From Propionimicrobium sp. PCR01-08-3 (GTDB lineage Bacteria > Actinomycetota > Actinomycetes > Propionibacteriales > Propionibacteriaceae): a stretch of 64,000 nt of DNA. This document shows, piece after piece, positions 47,264 to 55,517 of this stretch (its first letter is position 1; the number at the start of each line of letters is the position of its first letter). The stretch lies in contig NZ_CP127390.1 in the NCBI RefSeq assembly GCF_030286045.1, forward strand, positions 930,001 through 994,000. The letters run 5' to 3'. Under the pieces are notes generated by a model. The model ran no database searches. It was given only the letters and a program-made list of their open reading frames with translations, and was not told where the DNA came from. The translations under genes were made by a program, and so were the position numbers.

Positions 47264-47314
47264 GGTTCGGGTCCATGGTTGTAGTGTGAACCCAGTTTTT
47301 GGGGAAGGAAGACG

Positions 47315-48433
47315 ATGCCAGCAGACCGTACCCGGGTGGCCCTGATTTTCGGCGGCCAGAGCACCGAACACCAGATCTCATGTCTCACCGCGGCGGGGGT
47401 GGCCAAGGCGATCGACACCGACCGGTTCGAGGTGTACGGCGTCGGCATCTCGCCATCCGGCATTTGGCACCGGATGAGCCTGGACGAGATCACCCGGCTT
47501 CGCGCCGAGGGACGCACTCTGCCGTCCCTTGACGATCACCTGCCGGCGGCAAGCCTGGTGCGCGAATCCGACGGCGTCCGATTGATGAACTGCGACGGAT
47601 CTGATGATCCGGCCGAAGTCGATGTCGCATTGGTGCTGCTGCACGGCGCCTACGGCGAGGACGGCACCGTGCAGGGCATGCTCGAGATGCTCGGCCTGCC
47701 CTATGTCGGCTCGGGAGTCGCGGCCAGCGCGATCGGCATGGACAAGCACCTGATGAAGGTCTCGCTGGCCAACGCCGGGCTCCCGATCGGCCCCTACGAA
47801 CTCGTGCGGACGAGTCAATGGGATCAGGATCGGCAGGGCTGTTGCGATCGCATCGCAGCGTCTTTGACGCTCCCGGTCTATGTGAAGCCGGCCCGTGGTG
47901 GCTCCTCAGTGGGCATCACCAGGGTCACCGACCCCGCCGATCTCGCACCGGCGATCGAGAGCGCGCGGGGCTTCGACCCGAAGGTGATCGTTGAAGAGGG
48001 CTTCGTCGATTCCCGTGAGGTCGAATGCGCGGTTCTCGGGCCGAGGCCGGGCGAAGCCGAGATCCGGACCTCGCATCCGGGCGAGATCGTCGTCCACTCG
48101 GAGTCTGCCTTCTACGATTTCGATGCCAAGTATCTTCCGGAGGGGCAGGTCGATCTCAAGATTCCGGCCGAGCTACCCGCTGCGGTCGAGCAGCAGGTGC
48201 GCGAGCTGTCTGCCCGTTGTTTTGAGGCCTTGGAAGTCGAGGGACTGGCCAGGGTCGACACCTTCGTGACCGCATCGGGCGATGTTTTCATCAACGAGCT
48301 CAATACGATGCCCGGATTCACCGAGCTGTCGATGTTCCCGAGCCTGTGGCAGGTCAGCGGGCTGAGCTACACCGACCTGATCACCGATCTGATCGAGCAA
48401 GCGCTGGCGCGTCCGAACAACGTGATTCGATAG
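47315..48433 (+). CDS. ddl: D-alanine--D-alanine ligase
   Basis: ATP-grasp ligase making the D-Ala-D-Ala dipeptide of peptidoglycan. The 372-residue protein has FGGQSTEHQISCLTA (about 11-25), LHGAYGEDGTVQGMLE, YVKPARGGSSVGITRV and the Mg-binding FINELNTMPGFTELSMFP near the C-terminus. The Tyr in GAYGEDG fits a dipeptide ligase rather than a depsipeptide (vancomycin-resistance) enzyme. ATG 47315 has GGGGAAGGAAG upstream and a TAGTGT -10 at 47282-47287. thiL follows after 9 bp. Confidence 0.96.
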   Translation: MPADRTRVALIFGGQSTEHQISCLTAAGVAKAIDTDRFEVYGVGISPSGIWHRMSLDEITRLRAEGRTLPSLDDHLPAASLVRESDGVRLMNCDGSDDPAEVDVALVLLHGAYGEDGTVQGMLEMLGLPYVGSGVAASAIGMDKHLMKVSLANAGLPIGPYELVRTSQWDQDRQGCCDRIAASLTLPVYVKPARGGSSVGITRVTDPADLAPAIESARGFDPKVIVEEGFVDSREVECAVLGPRPGEAEIRTSHPGEIVVHSESAFYDFDAKYLPEGQVDLKIPAELPAAVEQQVRELSARCFEALEVEGLARVDTFVTASGDVFINELNTMPGFTELSMFPSLWQVSGLSYTDLITDLIEQALARPNNVIR

Positions 48434-48442
48434 TTTGGGATC

Positions 48443-49417
48443 ATGACTTCGCGCAGTGCCGAGCCGCAGACCGTCGGTGAACTCGGCGAATTTCCCTTGA
48501 TCAACCTCGTTACCCGGAATCTTTCCCTGCCACCGGCCGTTTCGTTGGGGCCCGGCGACGATTGTGCGGCGTATCTGATCAACGGCTCGGCCCTGACCAC
48601 CACCGACATGCTCATCGAGGGCGTCCACTTCAGGCGCAATTGGTCGAGCGCAGCCGACATCGGCCACAAATCGGTCGCCGTCAACCTCGCCGACATCGAA
48701 GCCATGGGCGGCACCCCGATCGCCATGGTGATCAGCCTGGGGCTGCCCGCCGATCTGCCGGTGACCTGGGTGAGAGAGTTCATGACCGGCGTGCGCGAAG
48801 AGGCCGAATTGGGCGAGGTCGCGCTGGTGGGCGGCGACATGACCGCGGCGCGCGACATCTCGATCTCCGTCACCGTGATCGGAGAGACCGGCGGACGCAC
48901 ACCGGTGCTGCGTTCGGGAGCCAAGCCGGGCAATGTGGTTGCGGTTCGCGGACGCCTCGGCTGGGCCGCGGCCGGGCTCGCCGCCCTGGCTCGCGGATTC
49001 CGCTCGCCCCGAGCCGCCGTGGACGCGCAGCGGATGCCGCACGTTCCCTACGGTGCCGGACGCCAGGCCGCCGACGCCGGAGCCACCGCGATGCTCGACG
49101 TCTCGGACGGCCTGCTGGCCGATCTGGGACACATCGCCGAGGCCAGCTCGGTAACCATCGATCTCGACTCGTCGCGCTTCACCATCGCCGATCCGGTGCA
49201 GGCCGTGGCGTCCGCGCTGAATGCCGACCCGCTCGGCTTCGTGCTCGGCGGCGGCGAAGACCACGCGATGGCTGCCACCTTCGAACCGGGAGACGTTCCC
49301 GAAGACTGGGACGTGATTGGCGTCGTACATGAACTCGACGAGGAGGCCGGGCCCTGCGTCCTGGTGGACGGGAAACAGTGGGAGGGCGACCAGGGCTGGA
49401 CACACTTCCGCTCGTAA
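48443..49417 (+). CDS. thiL: Thiamine-monophosphate kinase
   Basis: Phosphorylates thiamine phosphate to the cofactor TPP. It has 324 residues: LGPGDDCAAYL (about 34-44), TTTDMLIEGVHFRRNW, VAVNLADIEAMGGTP, VGGDMTAARD and the PurM-like fold with MLDVSDGLLADLGH; GGGEDHAM near the end completes the ATP site. ATG 48443 has TAGTTT (48431-48436) ending 6 nt upstream. TPP is also the cofactor of IlvB in this window. It ends just before a hairpin (49423-49455) that may act as its terminator. Confidence 0.95.
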   Translation: MTSRSAEPQTVGELGEFPLINLVTRNLSLPPAVSLGPGDDCAAYLINGSALTTTDMLIEGVHFRRNWSSAADIGHKSVAVNLADIEAMGGTPIAMVISLGLPADLPVTWVREFMTGVREEAELGEVALVGGDMTAARDISISVTVIGETGGRTPVLRSGAKPGNVVAVRGRLGWAAAGLAALARGFRSPRAAVDAQRMPHVPYGAGRQAADAGATAMLDVSDGLLADLGHIAEASSVTIDLDSSRFTIADPVQAVASALNADPLGFVLGGGEDHAMAATFEPGDVPEDWDVIGVVHELDEEAGPCVLVDGKQWEGDQGWTHFRS

Positions 49418-49422
49418 GAAGC

Positions 49423-49691
49423 GTAGTTGTGTTCAGAGAAGAGAAACACAACTACTCGATTTGCACCATCAGTCTCGGATGCCAGCTAAACCCAGACACG
49501 AGGGCGGTTGTGGTTGTCGGGAAGTGAGCTTATCTTTTGCGCGAACGGCGACAACGACAACAGCCCAGGGAAGAGGAACACGGCTGGCCGATCTGCATCA
49601 CCAGTTCCGGGATCTCGTCTCAGCGGGTTATGGTTCGCCGGGAATTGGGCCTATTTTTCGACTGGCGACGACAATGACAACCACTCGATGA
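49423..49691. repeat. Degenerate tandem hairpin repeats between thiL and ftsK
   Basis: Three consecutive inverted repeats joined by similar linkers. Hairpin 1: perfect 11-bp stem 49423-49433 with 49445-49455. Hairpin 2: 13-bp stem with one mismatch, 49507-49519 with 49549-49561. Hairpin 3: decayed version 49625-49682. The linkers at 49456-49481 and 49588-49614 share CGATYTGCAYCAYCAGT. No protein gene is supported in this 355-bp gap. Confidence 0.7.
49514..49536 (+). promoter_or_regulatory. RecA-NDp/PafBC-type promoter motif upstream of ftsK
   Basis: TTGTCGGGA (49514-49522), 8 nt, TATCTT (49531-49536) fits the TTGTCRGTG-N8-TANNNT motif of LexA-independent DNA-damage promoters in Actinobacteria. 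It lies inside the second hairpin repeat, about 240 bp before ftsK. Confidence 0.5.
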
Positions 49692-49772
49692 AGAGCGCGA
49701 GGCTGATCGTTGGTGGTGCTTCCCGGCGTGGGAATCCTGGGTGCGGTGACGGGTCTGCGGTAATCTGCCCAC

Positions 49773-52367
49773 ATGGCGACCAGCGCGTCTTCCCCGGCGC
49801 GGTCTCGTTCAACATCGTCCCGCTCCAGCAGCGGGTCGGCCAGAGCGAGTTCGCGCGCGTCCGGAAGCTCAAAGAAAGCATCGTCCAGCTCACGGAGCCG
49901 GACGAAGACTCAACCGACCCCGCGCAATCCAGTGGCCAAGATGGCCTCGGGCATTTGGCGCGGCACCGCGCGCGGGCTGGGCAGTCTCGCCCGCAGCTTC
50001 GGTGAGGTTCGCGAAACCGACCAGGCGTTGCGCCGCGATGGTGTGGGGCTGGGACTGTTCTGCCTGGCGGTCATCGTCGCCGCCTCGTTCTGGATCGAGA
50101 TTCCCGGGCCGCTGGGGTCCTGGATCCGCACCGGAACCTCAACGGTCATCGGCCTGAGCTCCTATGCGCTGCCCGTGCTGTTGGCACTGATGAGCCTGCG
50201 GACGCTGCGCAATCCCGAGGCCAACGGCCCCGCCGGGCGCCAACTGGTCGGCTGGACCATTCTGGGATTCGGTGTTCAGGGCGTCGTCAATCTGGCCCAC
50301 CAGCCGCTGCCGGCCCCCTCCGACATGGAGTTGCTGCGAAACTTCGGGGGAGTCGTCGGCTACATCGCCTCGTCGATGATGACCCAGCTGATGCCGCTGT
50401 GGCTGGCCGCTTTCGTGCTGTCGCTGATCGGGCTGTTCGGCCTGATCATCATCATCGGACGCCCACTGTATGAGTGGGTGGCCCTCGCCCAGCGCGGATT
50501 GGGCTGGTTCGCCGAGCGTTTCGAGCAGGGCCGTGAAGCGGCCGCCGAGAAACTGCACTACGGAGTCGACGAAGCCTACGACACGCCCATCGTCGGTGAC
50601 CGCGAACCCTCGACCAAGCTGGATCGCGAACCCTCGGCCAAACTGCGTCGAGCGGCGTCCACCCGCGTAGACGAGCCGGCCGCCATCGAACCTGGCAGCG
50701 CCGAAGAGGCTCTGGCTCACCAGGAGACCGGCGAGTTCGCCGCACCCGAGCAGCACCCACTGCCGGGCACGGCGAAGAAGAAGGACAAGGTCACCGCAGG
50801 TCTGGCGCCCGGCGAGCCTGCTCCGGCGTCCACCGAATTGGAGCCACCGCCACACACCGCCGCACCGCAACGCTCCGAACAACTCGCCTTGTCCGGCGAC
50901 ATCGTCTACACCCTGCCCGACCCGAGCATGCTGAAGGCCGGCACGATTCCGAAGGCACGCACCGAGGCCTCCGATGCGATCGTCGGCAGGCTATCCGACG
51001 TCTTCGCCGAATTCGACATCGACGCCCGCGTCACCGGATACACCCGGGGCCCGACCGTGACCCGCTATCAGGTCGAGGTCGGCAACGGCGTCAAGGTCGA
51101 GAAGGTCACCGGGCTATCCAAGAACATCGCCTATGCAGTCGGCTCGGCAGACGTGCGCATCCTCAGCCCGATTCCCGGACGCTCGGCCATCGGCATCGAG
51201 ATCCCGAACCGCGACAAGGAAATCGTCTCGCTCGGCGACGTGCTGAGCAGCCAGAAGGCCCGCAACGACCACCATCCGCTGGTGGTCGGGCTGGGCAAGG
51301 ACGTCGAGGGCGGCTACGTTATCGCGAACGTCGCCAAGATGCCGCACCTGCTGGTCGCCGGCGCCACCGGTTCGGGCAAGTCGAGCTTCGTGAACTCGCT
51401 GATCACCTCGGTGATGATCCGAGCCACCCCCGACGAGGTGCGGATGATGCTGGTCGACCCGAAGCGGGTCGAACTGAACCAGTACGAGGGCATTCCCCAC
51501 CTTGTCACGCCGATCATCACCAGCCCGAAGAAGGCCGCGGACGCACTGCAATGGGTGGTGCGCGAGATGGACCAGCGCTACGACGACCTGGCCGCCTTCG
51601 GATTCCGCCACATTGACGACTTCAACAAGGCGGTGCGCGCCGGGCAGGTGCAGCTGCCGCCCGGCAGCGAGCGGGTGCTCGCGCCCTACCCCTACCTGCT
51701 GGTGGTGGTCGACGAGCTGGCCGACCTGATGATGGTGGCGCCCCGCGACGTGGAGGACTCGATCGTCCGCATCACACAGCTGGCACGCGCCGCCGGTATT
51801 CACCTGGTGCTGGCGACCCAGCGTCCCTCGATCGACGTGGTCACCGGCCTGATCAAGGCGAACGTGCCCAGCCGGCTCGCCTTCGCCACCAGCTCGATGA
51901 CCGACTCCCGGGTCATCCTCGACCAGCCCGGTGCCGAGAAGTTGGTCGGGCAAGGCGACGGATTGTTCCTGCCGATGGGCGCGTCCAAACCGATGCGCGT
52001 GCAGGGCTCGTGGGTCAGCGAATCCGAGATCCGCGAGGTCGCCGACTATGTGAAGGATCAGCTGACTCCGCAATACCGCGACGACGTGCAGGCGCCCGCC
52101 GAATCCGCGCCCAAGGTCGCCGAGGATATCGGCGACGATCTGGAACTGGTTTTGGACGCCGCACGGCACATCATCGAGCTTCAGTTGGGCTCCACCTCGA
52201 TGCTGCAGCGAAAGCTCAGGGTCGGCTTCGCGAAGGCCGGACGTATCATGGACATCCTGGAGAATCGCGGAGTGGTCGGCCCGTCCGAGGGCAGCAAGCC
52301 ACGCGAGGTTCTCGTCAAGCCCGACGATTTGGATGAGGTGCTGGCCAACTTGGCCAACGGATCATGA
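49773..52367 (+). CDS. ftsK: DNA translocase FtsK
   Basis: Septum-located motor that clears chromosome DNA and aids dimer resolution. The 864-residue protein has a Ser/Arg/Lys-rich N-terminus (about 1-45), four membrane helices (about 85-235), a linker, a RecA-like motor with Walker A AGATGSGKSSF (about 528) and Walker B LLVVVDELADLMM, and the C-terminal gamma winged helix (STSMLQRKLRVGFAKAGRIMDILE). The start is ATG 49773 with TAATCT (49761-49766) ending 6 nt upstream. Its stop overlaps rimO as ATGA. Confidence 0.96.
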   Translation: MATSASSPARSRSTSSRSSSGSARASSRASGSSKKASSSSRSRTKTQPTPRNPVAKMASGIWRGTARGLGSLARSFGEVRETDQALRRDGVGLGLFCLAVIVAASFWIEIPGPLGSWIRTGTSTVIGLSSYALPVLLALMSLRTLRNPEANGPAGRQLVGWTILGFGVQGVVNLAHQPLPAPSDMELLRNFGGVVGYIASSMMTQLMPLWLAAFVLSLIGLFGLIIIIGRPLYEWVALAQRGLGWFAERFEQGREAAAEKLHYGVDEAYDTPIVGDREPSTKLDREPSAKLRRAASTRVDEPAAIEPGSAEEALAHQETGEFAAPEQHPLPGTAKKKDKVTAGLAPGEPAPASTELEPPPHTAAPQRSEQLALSGDIVYTLPDPSMLKAGTIPKARTEASDAIVGRLSDVFAEFDIDARVTGYTRGPTVTRYQVEVGNGVKVEKVTGLSKNIAYAVGSADVRILSPIPGRSAIGIEIPNRDKEIVSLGDVLSSQKARNDHHPLVVGLGKDVEGGYVIANVAKMPHLLVAGATGSGKSSFVNSLITSVMIRATPDEVRMMLVDPKRVELNQYEGIPHLVTPIITSPKKAADALQWVVREMDQRYDDLAAFGFRHIDDFNKAVRAGQVQLPPGSERVLAPYPYLLVVVDELADLMMVAPRDVEDSIVRITQLARAAGIHLVLATQRPSIDVVTGLIKANVPSRLAFATSSMTDSRVILDQPGAEKLVGQGDGLFLPMGASKPMRVQGSWVSESEIREVADYVKDQLTPQYRDDVQAPAESAPKVAEDIGDDLELVLDAARHIIELQLGSTSMLQRKLRVGFAKAGRIMDILENRGVVGPSEGSKPREVLVKPDDLDEVLANLANGS

Positions 52368-53824
52368 CAACTGCTGTCCATTTGGTGAGCCTCGGTTGCT
52401 CACGCAACGACGTTGACTCCGAGGAACTCGCCGCCCGATTGGACGCAGAAGGATTCCGGTTGGTCGATGAGCCTGACCAGGCCGAGGTCATCATGGTGAA
52501 CACCTGCGGCTTCATCGAACAGGCCAAGAAGGATTCGATCGACACCGTGCTTGCCGCCGCCGATCAGAAGCAGACCGGCAAGGCGCAGGCCGTGGTCGCA
52601 GTCGGCTGCATGGCCGAGCGCTACGGCACCGAGTTGGCCGATGCGCTGCCCGAGGCGGATGCCGTGCTGGGCTTCGACTCCTACCCGCAGATCGCCGCCA
52701 AACTGCGCACCATTCTGGCCGGCGGGCATGTCGACTCGCATCAGCCCAAAGACCGCAGGACGCTCCTGCCGTTGATGCCGGTCGCCCGCCAGCAGGCCGT
52801 GCACGATGCCCGGGCGCCGCTGGCGGTGCCGGGGCACGGTGAGATCGTGGACGACGACCTGCTGCGGGCGTCGGATCGTCGTCCGGCTTCCGGCCCGCCT
52901 GTCTTGCGCAAGCGGCTGCATGGTGGCCCGTTCGCACCGTTAAAGATCGCCTCGGGCTGCGACCGCAGGTGCGCGTTCTGCGCGATCCCATCGTTTCGCG
53001 GCGCCTACTTGTCGCGTCCGGCTTCCGAGATCGTCGCCGAGGCCAATTGGCTCGCGGGCCAAGGCGTCAAAGAAGTGATGCTGGTCAGCGAGAACTCGTC
53101 GTCCTACGGCAAGGATCTCGGCACACCTCGCGCCTTGTCGAACCTGTTGACCGAACTCTCGGTGGTCGACGGGCTGGAGTGGATCAGAGTCAGCTACCTG
53201 CAACCCGCCGAGATCACCCCCGATATGCTGACCGCGATCGCCTCACTGCCGAATGTAGTGCCCTACTTCGATTTGTCGTTTCAGCACGCATCGGGTCCGC
53301 TGCTGCGGGCAATGCGCCGTTTCGGAGACGCCGAGCAGTTTCTCGCACTTATCGACAACGTGCGCACCCTCGCACCGAGGGCCGGAATCCGCAGCAATTT
53401 CATTGTCGGATTCCCAGGCGAGACCGACGAGGAGGTTGAGGTGCTGGCCGACTTCATCAGCCAGGCCAGGCTCGACGTGGCCGGTGTTTTCTCGTATTCG
53501 CCGGAGGAGGGCACCGAAGGTGCGACGCTGCCTGGTCAGGTCGACGAAGACACCATTGATCAGCGTCATGAGCTGATCGCCGGCCTGATCGACGAGGTCT
53601 GCAATCAGCGCGCCGCCGACCGGATCGGCGAGCGCGTGCGCATCCTGATCGAGGAATTCGACGACGGCCAGCCCATCGGCAGGGCAGCGCACCAGGGGCC
53701 CGAAGTCGACGGCATCACGACGCTGATCGGCACCGATACGAACCAGGTCAAGGTCGGCGATTTCGTGGACGCTGTGGTGACAGACAGCGTCGGCGTGGAC
53801 CTGACGGCGCAGATCGTCCAGTAG
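52364..53824 (+). CDS. rimO: Ribosomal protein S12 methylthiotransferase RimO
   Basis: Radical-SAM enzyme adding a methylthio group to an Asp of ribosomal protein S12. It has 486 residues with N-terminal UPF0004 domain (SLGCSRNDVDSEEL, then VNTCGFIEQAKKDSIDT), the radical-SAM cluster CDRRCAFC (about 205-212, with IPSFRGAYLSR after it) and a C-terminal TRAM domain. GCSRNDVDSE marks RimO rather than MiaB. An insertion of about 60 residues (about 120-185) between the first two domains is longer than in E. coli. Start ATG 52364 is coupled to ftsK. Confidence 0.94.
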   Translation: MTTAVHLVSLGCSRNDVDSEELAARLDAEGFRLVDEPDQAEVIMVNTCGFIEQAKKDSIDTVLAAADQKQTGKAQAVVAVGCMAERYGTELADALPEADAVLGFDSYPQIAAKLRTILAGGHVDSHQPKDRRTLLPLMPVARQQAVHDARAPLAVPGHGEIVDDDLLRASDRRPASGPPVLRKRLHGGPFAPLKIASGCDRRCAFCAIPSFRGAYLSRPASEIVAEANWLAGQGVKEVMLVSENSSSYGKDLGTPRALSNLLTELSVVDGLEWIRVSYLQPAEITPDMLTAIASLPNVVPYFDLSFQHASGPLLRAMRRFGDAEQFLALIDNVRTLAPRAGIRSNFIVGFPGETDEEVEVLADFISQARLDVAGVFSYSPEEGTEGATLPGQVDEDTIDQRHELIAGLIDEVCNQRAADRIGERVRILIEEFDDGQPIGRAAHQGPEVDGITTLIGTDTNQVKVGDFVDAVVTDSVGVDLTAQIVQ

Positions 53825-53866
53825 AGTGAGACGGCGGCCCGATGCAGGGCCGGGTGAGGAGTAGGC

Positions 53867-54559
53867 ATGAGCCAGGCCAGCGGTGACAAGCCCGAAAAAC
53901 TACTGGGATTCACCTGGAACGTGCCGAATGCGCTGACGATTCTGCGCATGGTGCTGGTGCCGGTCTTCGTCGTCGTCTTCCTGCTCAACGCGCACGACCA
54001 GCCAATCAGGCTGTGGGCCACGGCGATCTTCGTGGTCGCGATCCTCACCGACAGCCTCGATGGGTACATAGCCCGCAAATACGATCTGGTCACCAATTTC
54101 GGCAAGATCTGGGATTCGATCGCCGACAAGGCGCTGACCGGCATGGCCTTCGTGGTCTTGTCGATCGCAGGTGAGCTGCCCTGGTGGATGACCATCATCA
54201 TCTTGTTGCGCGAGTGGGGCATCACCGCACTGCGTTTCGCGATTCTGAAATACGGCGTGATGGCCGCCAACCGCGGCGGCAAGCTCAAGACCCTGGTCCA
54301 GTCATTCGCGTTGATCGCCTTCCTGCTGTGGCTGCCGGAACTCGGGTTCTGGTTCGACGTCATCAAGTGGGCCCTGATGTGGATCGCCTTCGTGCTGACC
54401 GTGGTCACCGGAATCGACTACCTCTTCGAGGCGAACAAGCTGCGCAAGGCTTCGCTGGCCGCTGGCGGCCCGGTCGACATCACCAAGGGCGTCGCCGACG
54501 AGGTCGAGTTGCCCGACGCTCCGGAAGAGTTGCCGGATGACGGCGAGCATCTGGCATGA
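53867..54559 (+). CDS. pgsA: CDP-diacylglycerol--glycerol-3-phosphate 3-phosphatidyltransferase
   Basis: Makes phosphatidylglycerol phosphate from CDP-diacylglycerol. The 230-residue membrane protein has an NVPNALTILRMVLVPVFV start, then the CDP-alcohol phosphotransferase motif DSLDGYIARKYDLVTNFG with the following DSIADK (about 63-89), and four or five more hydrophobic segments. The start ATG 53867 has GGTGAGGAG upstream. A TAGAGT -10 (53822-53827) overlaps the rimO stop, so the gene may have its own promoter within the ftsK-cinA run. Its stop overlaps cinA (ATGA). Confidence 0.94.
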   Translation: MSQASGDKPEKLLGFTWNVPNALTILRMVLVPVFVVVFLLNAHDQPIRLWATAIFVVAILTDSLDGYIARKYDLVTNFGKIWDSIADKALTGMAFVVLSIAGELPWWMTIIILLREWGITALRFAILKYGVMAANRGGKLKTLVQSFALIAFLLWLPELGFWFDVIKWALMWIAFVLTVVTGIDYLFEANKLRKASLAAGGPVDITKGVADEVELPDAPEELPDDGEHLA

Positions 54560-55059
54560 ACCAGACTCCCTCTACCGCGGCCCGAACCATCCAACTGCTG
54601 TTGAACCGCCGCTGCACGATCGCGACCTGCGAATCGTTGACCGGCGGGGGTATCGGGGTTGCCCTTACCTCGGTGGCAGGCGCATCCGCGGTTTTTCGTG
54701 GTGGGCTCATTACCTACGCGTCCGATCTGAAGTCGAGCCTGGCAGGGGTGGACGCGGGCTTTATCGCCGAGCACGGTGTCATCAACGAGCGCACCGCCAA
54801 GGAAATGGCCATCGGTGCGGCCTGGAATTGCCGCGCCGACATCGGCCTGTCCTGCACCGGAGTGGCCGGCCCGGACGGTGAGGATGGCGAGAATCCCGGC
54901 ACGGTCTGGCTGGGGCTGGCGTTGTCTGCGAAATGGGACGACAGAGTCCGCTCCCGGCTCCTGCGGCTGACCGGTAGCCGGGCGGAGGTGCGCGAGCAGA
55001 CCATCGAGAACGCATTGTCGTGGCTGAACGAGTGCCTGCGGGAGCCCGCGCACAGCTGA
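54556..55059 (+). CDS. CinA-family protein (NMN amidohydrolase-like C-terminal domain)
   Basis: A 167-residue stand-alone CinA C-terminal domain, the PncC-type nicotinamide-nucleotide amidase fold used in NAD salvage. CESLTGGGIGVALTSVAGASAVFRGGLITYA (about residues 24-54) and LSCTGVAGPDGEDG (about 98-111) are family signatures, with the catalytic Ser in CESLTGG. The N-terminal molybdopterin-like domain of full CinA is missing, as in most Actinobacteria. The start ATG overlaps pgsA. clgR follows after 109 bp. Confidence 0.92.
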   Translation: MNQTPSTAARTIQLLLNRRCTIATCESLTGGGIGVALTSVAGASAVFRGGLITYASDLKSSLAGVDAGFIAEHGVINERTAKEMAIGAAWNCRADIGLSCTGVAGPDGEDGENPGTVWLGLALSAKWDDRVRSRLLRLTGSRAEVREQTIENALSWLNECLREPAHS

Positions 55060-55132
55060 GCTGGGAACTCGCGAAGATAGTTGAATTCTTGACGGAATAA
55101 ACGGGTGGGTGCCCCGCGTTAAGTGTTCGTCT

Positions 55133-55148
55133 GCGCCCGTACGGGCGC
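55133..55148. promoter_or_regulatory. Perfect 16-bp palindrome upstream of clgR
   Basis: GCGCCCGTACGGGCGC lies 20 bp before the clgR start and just before its ribosome binding site. Without a loop it is more like a protein-binding site or an mRNA hairpin near the site than a terminator; the binding protein is unknown. Confidence 0.45.
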
Positions 55149-55168
55149 CTGTATGGGGAGGCTACGCG

Positions 55169-55432
55169 ATGGCTGTATTAGCTCGTGAACTGCTTGGTGA
55201 AGTACTTCGCTCGGAACGCATGCGTCAGGGACGCACGTTGCGCGAGGTCTCTCTTGCTGCGCGGGTGAGCTTGGGATACCTGTCCGAGGTCGAACGCGGG
55301 CAAAAGGAAGCCTCGAGCGAATTGCTGCAATCCATTAGCGAGGCCCTGGGAGTTCCGCTTTCGCAGATCTATGGTTCGGTGGCCGAGCGCTTCAGCCAGG
55401 CCGATTCGCGCCAGGCTGCGTTGGCCGCCTGA
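55169..55432 (+). CDS. clgR: ClgR-type XRE transcriptional regulator
   Basis: An 87-residue helix-turn-helix regulator of proteolysis and stress genes (clp genes in Corynebacterium and Mycobacterium). [20 protein letters not shown], then [29 protein letters not shown] (about 9-60) is the XRE domain. The sequence and its place after pgsA-cinA match ClgR. ATG 55169 is chosen with GGGGAGG 8 nt upstream; the upstream extension to 55109 is non-conserved. The C-terminus ends in AALAA, recalling the Ala-rich tail that makes ClgR a ClpP substrate. Confidence 0.9.
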   Translation: MAVLARELLGEVLRSERMRQGRTLREVSLAARVSLGYLSEVERGQKEASSELLQSISEALGVPLSQIYGSVAERFSQADSRQAALAA

Positions 55433-55517
55433 GTTCTTGACCAAGCTGGTTCCTCGATAGACGTGAGGGGCGGCACCGTTGTCCAAGGGGACGCGGTGTC
55501 GTCCCTCTTTTGGGCTT

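Noticed and set aside
55169-55432. Longer clgR start at 55109
   Set aside because: The added 20 residues are not conserved-looking and the ATG at 55169 has a strong ribosome binding site.
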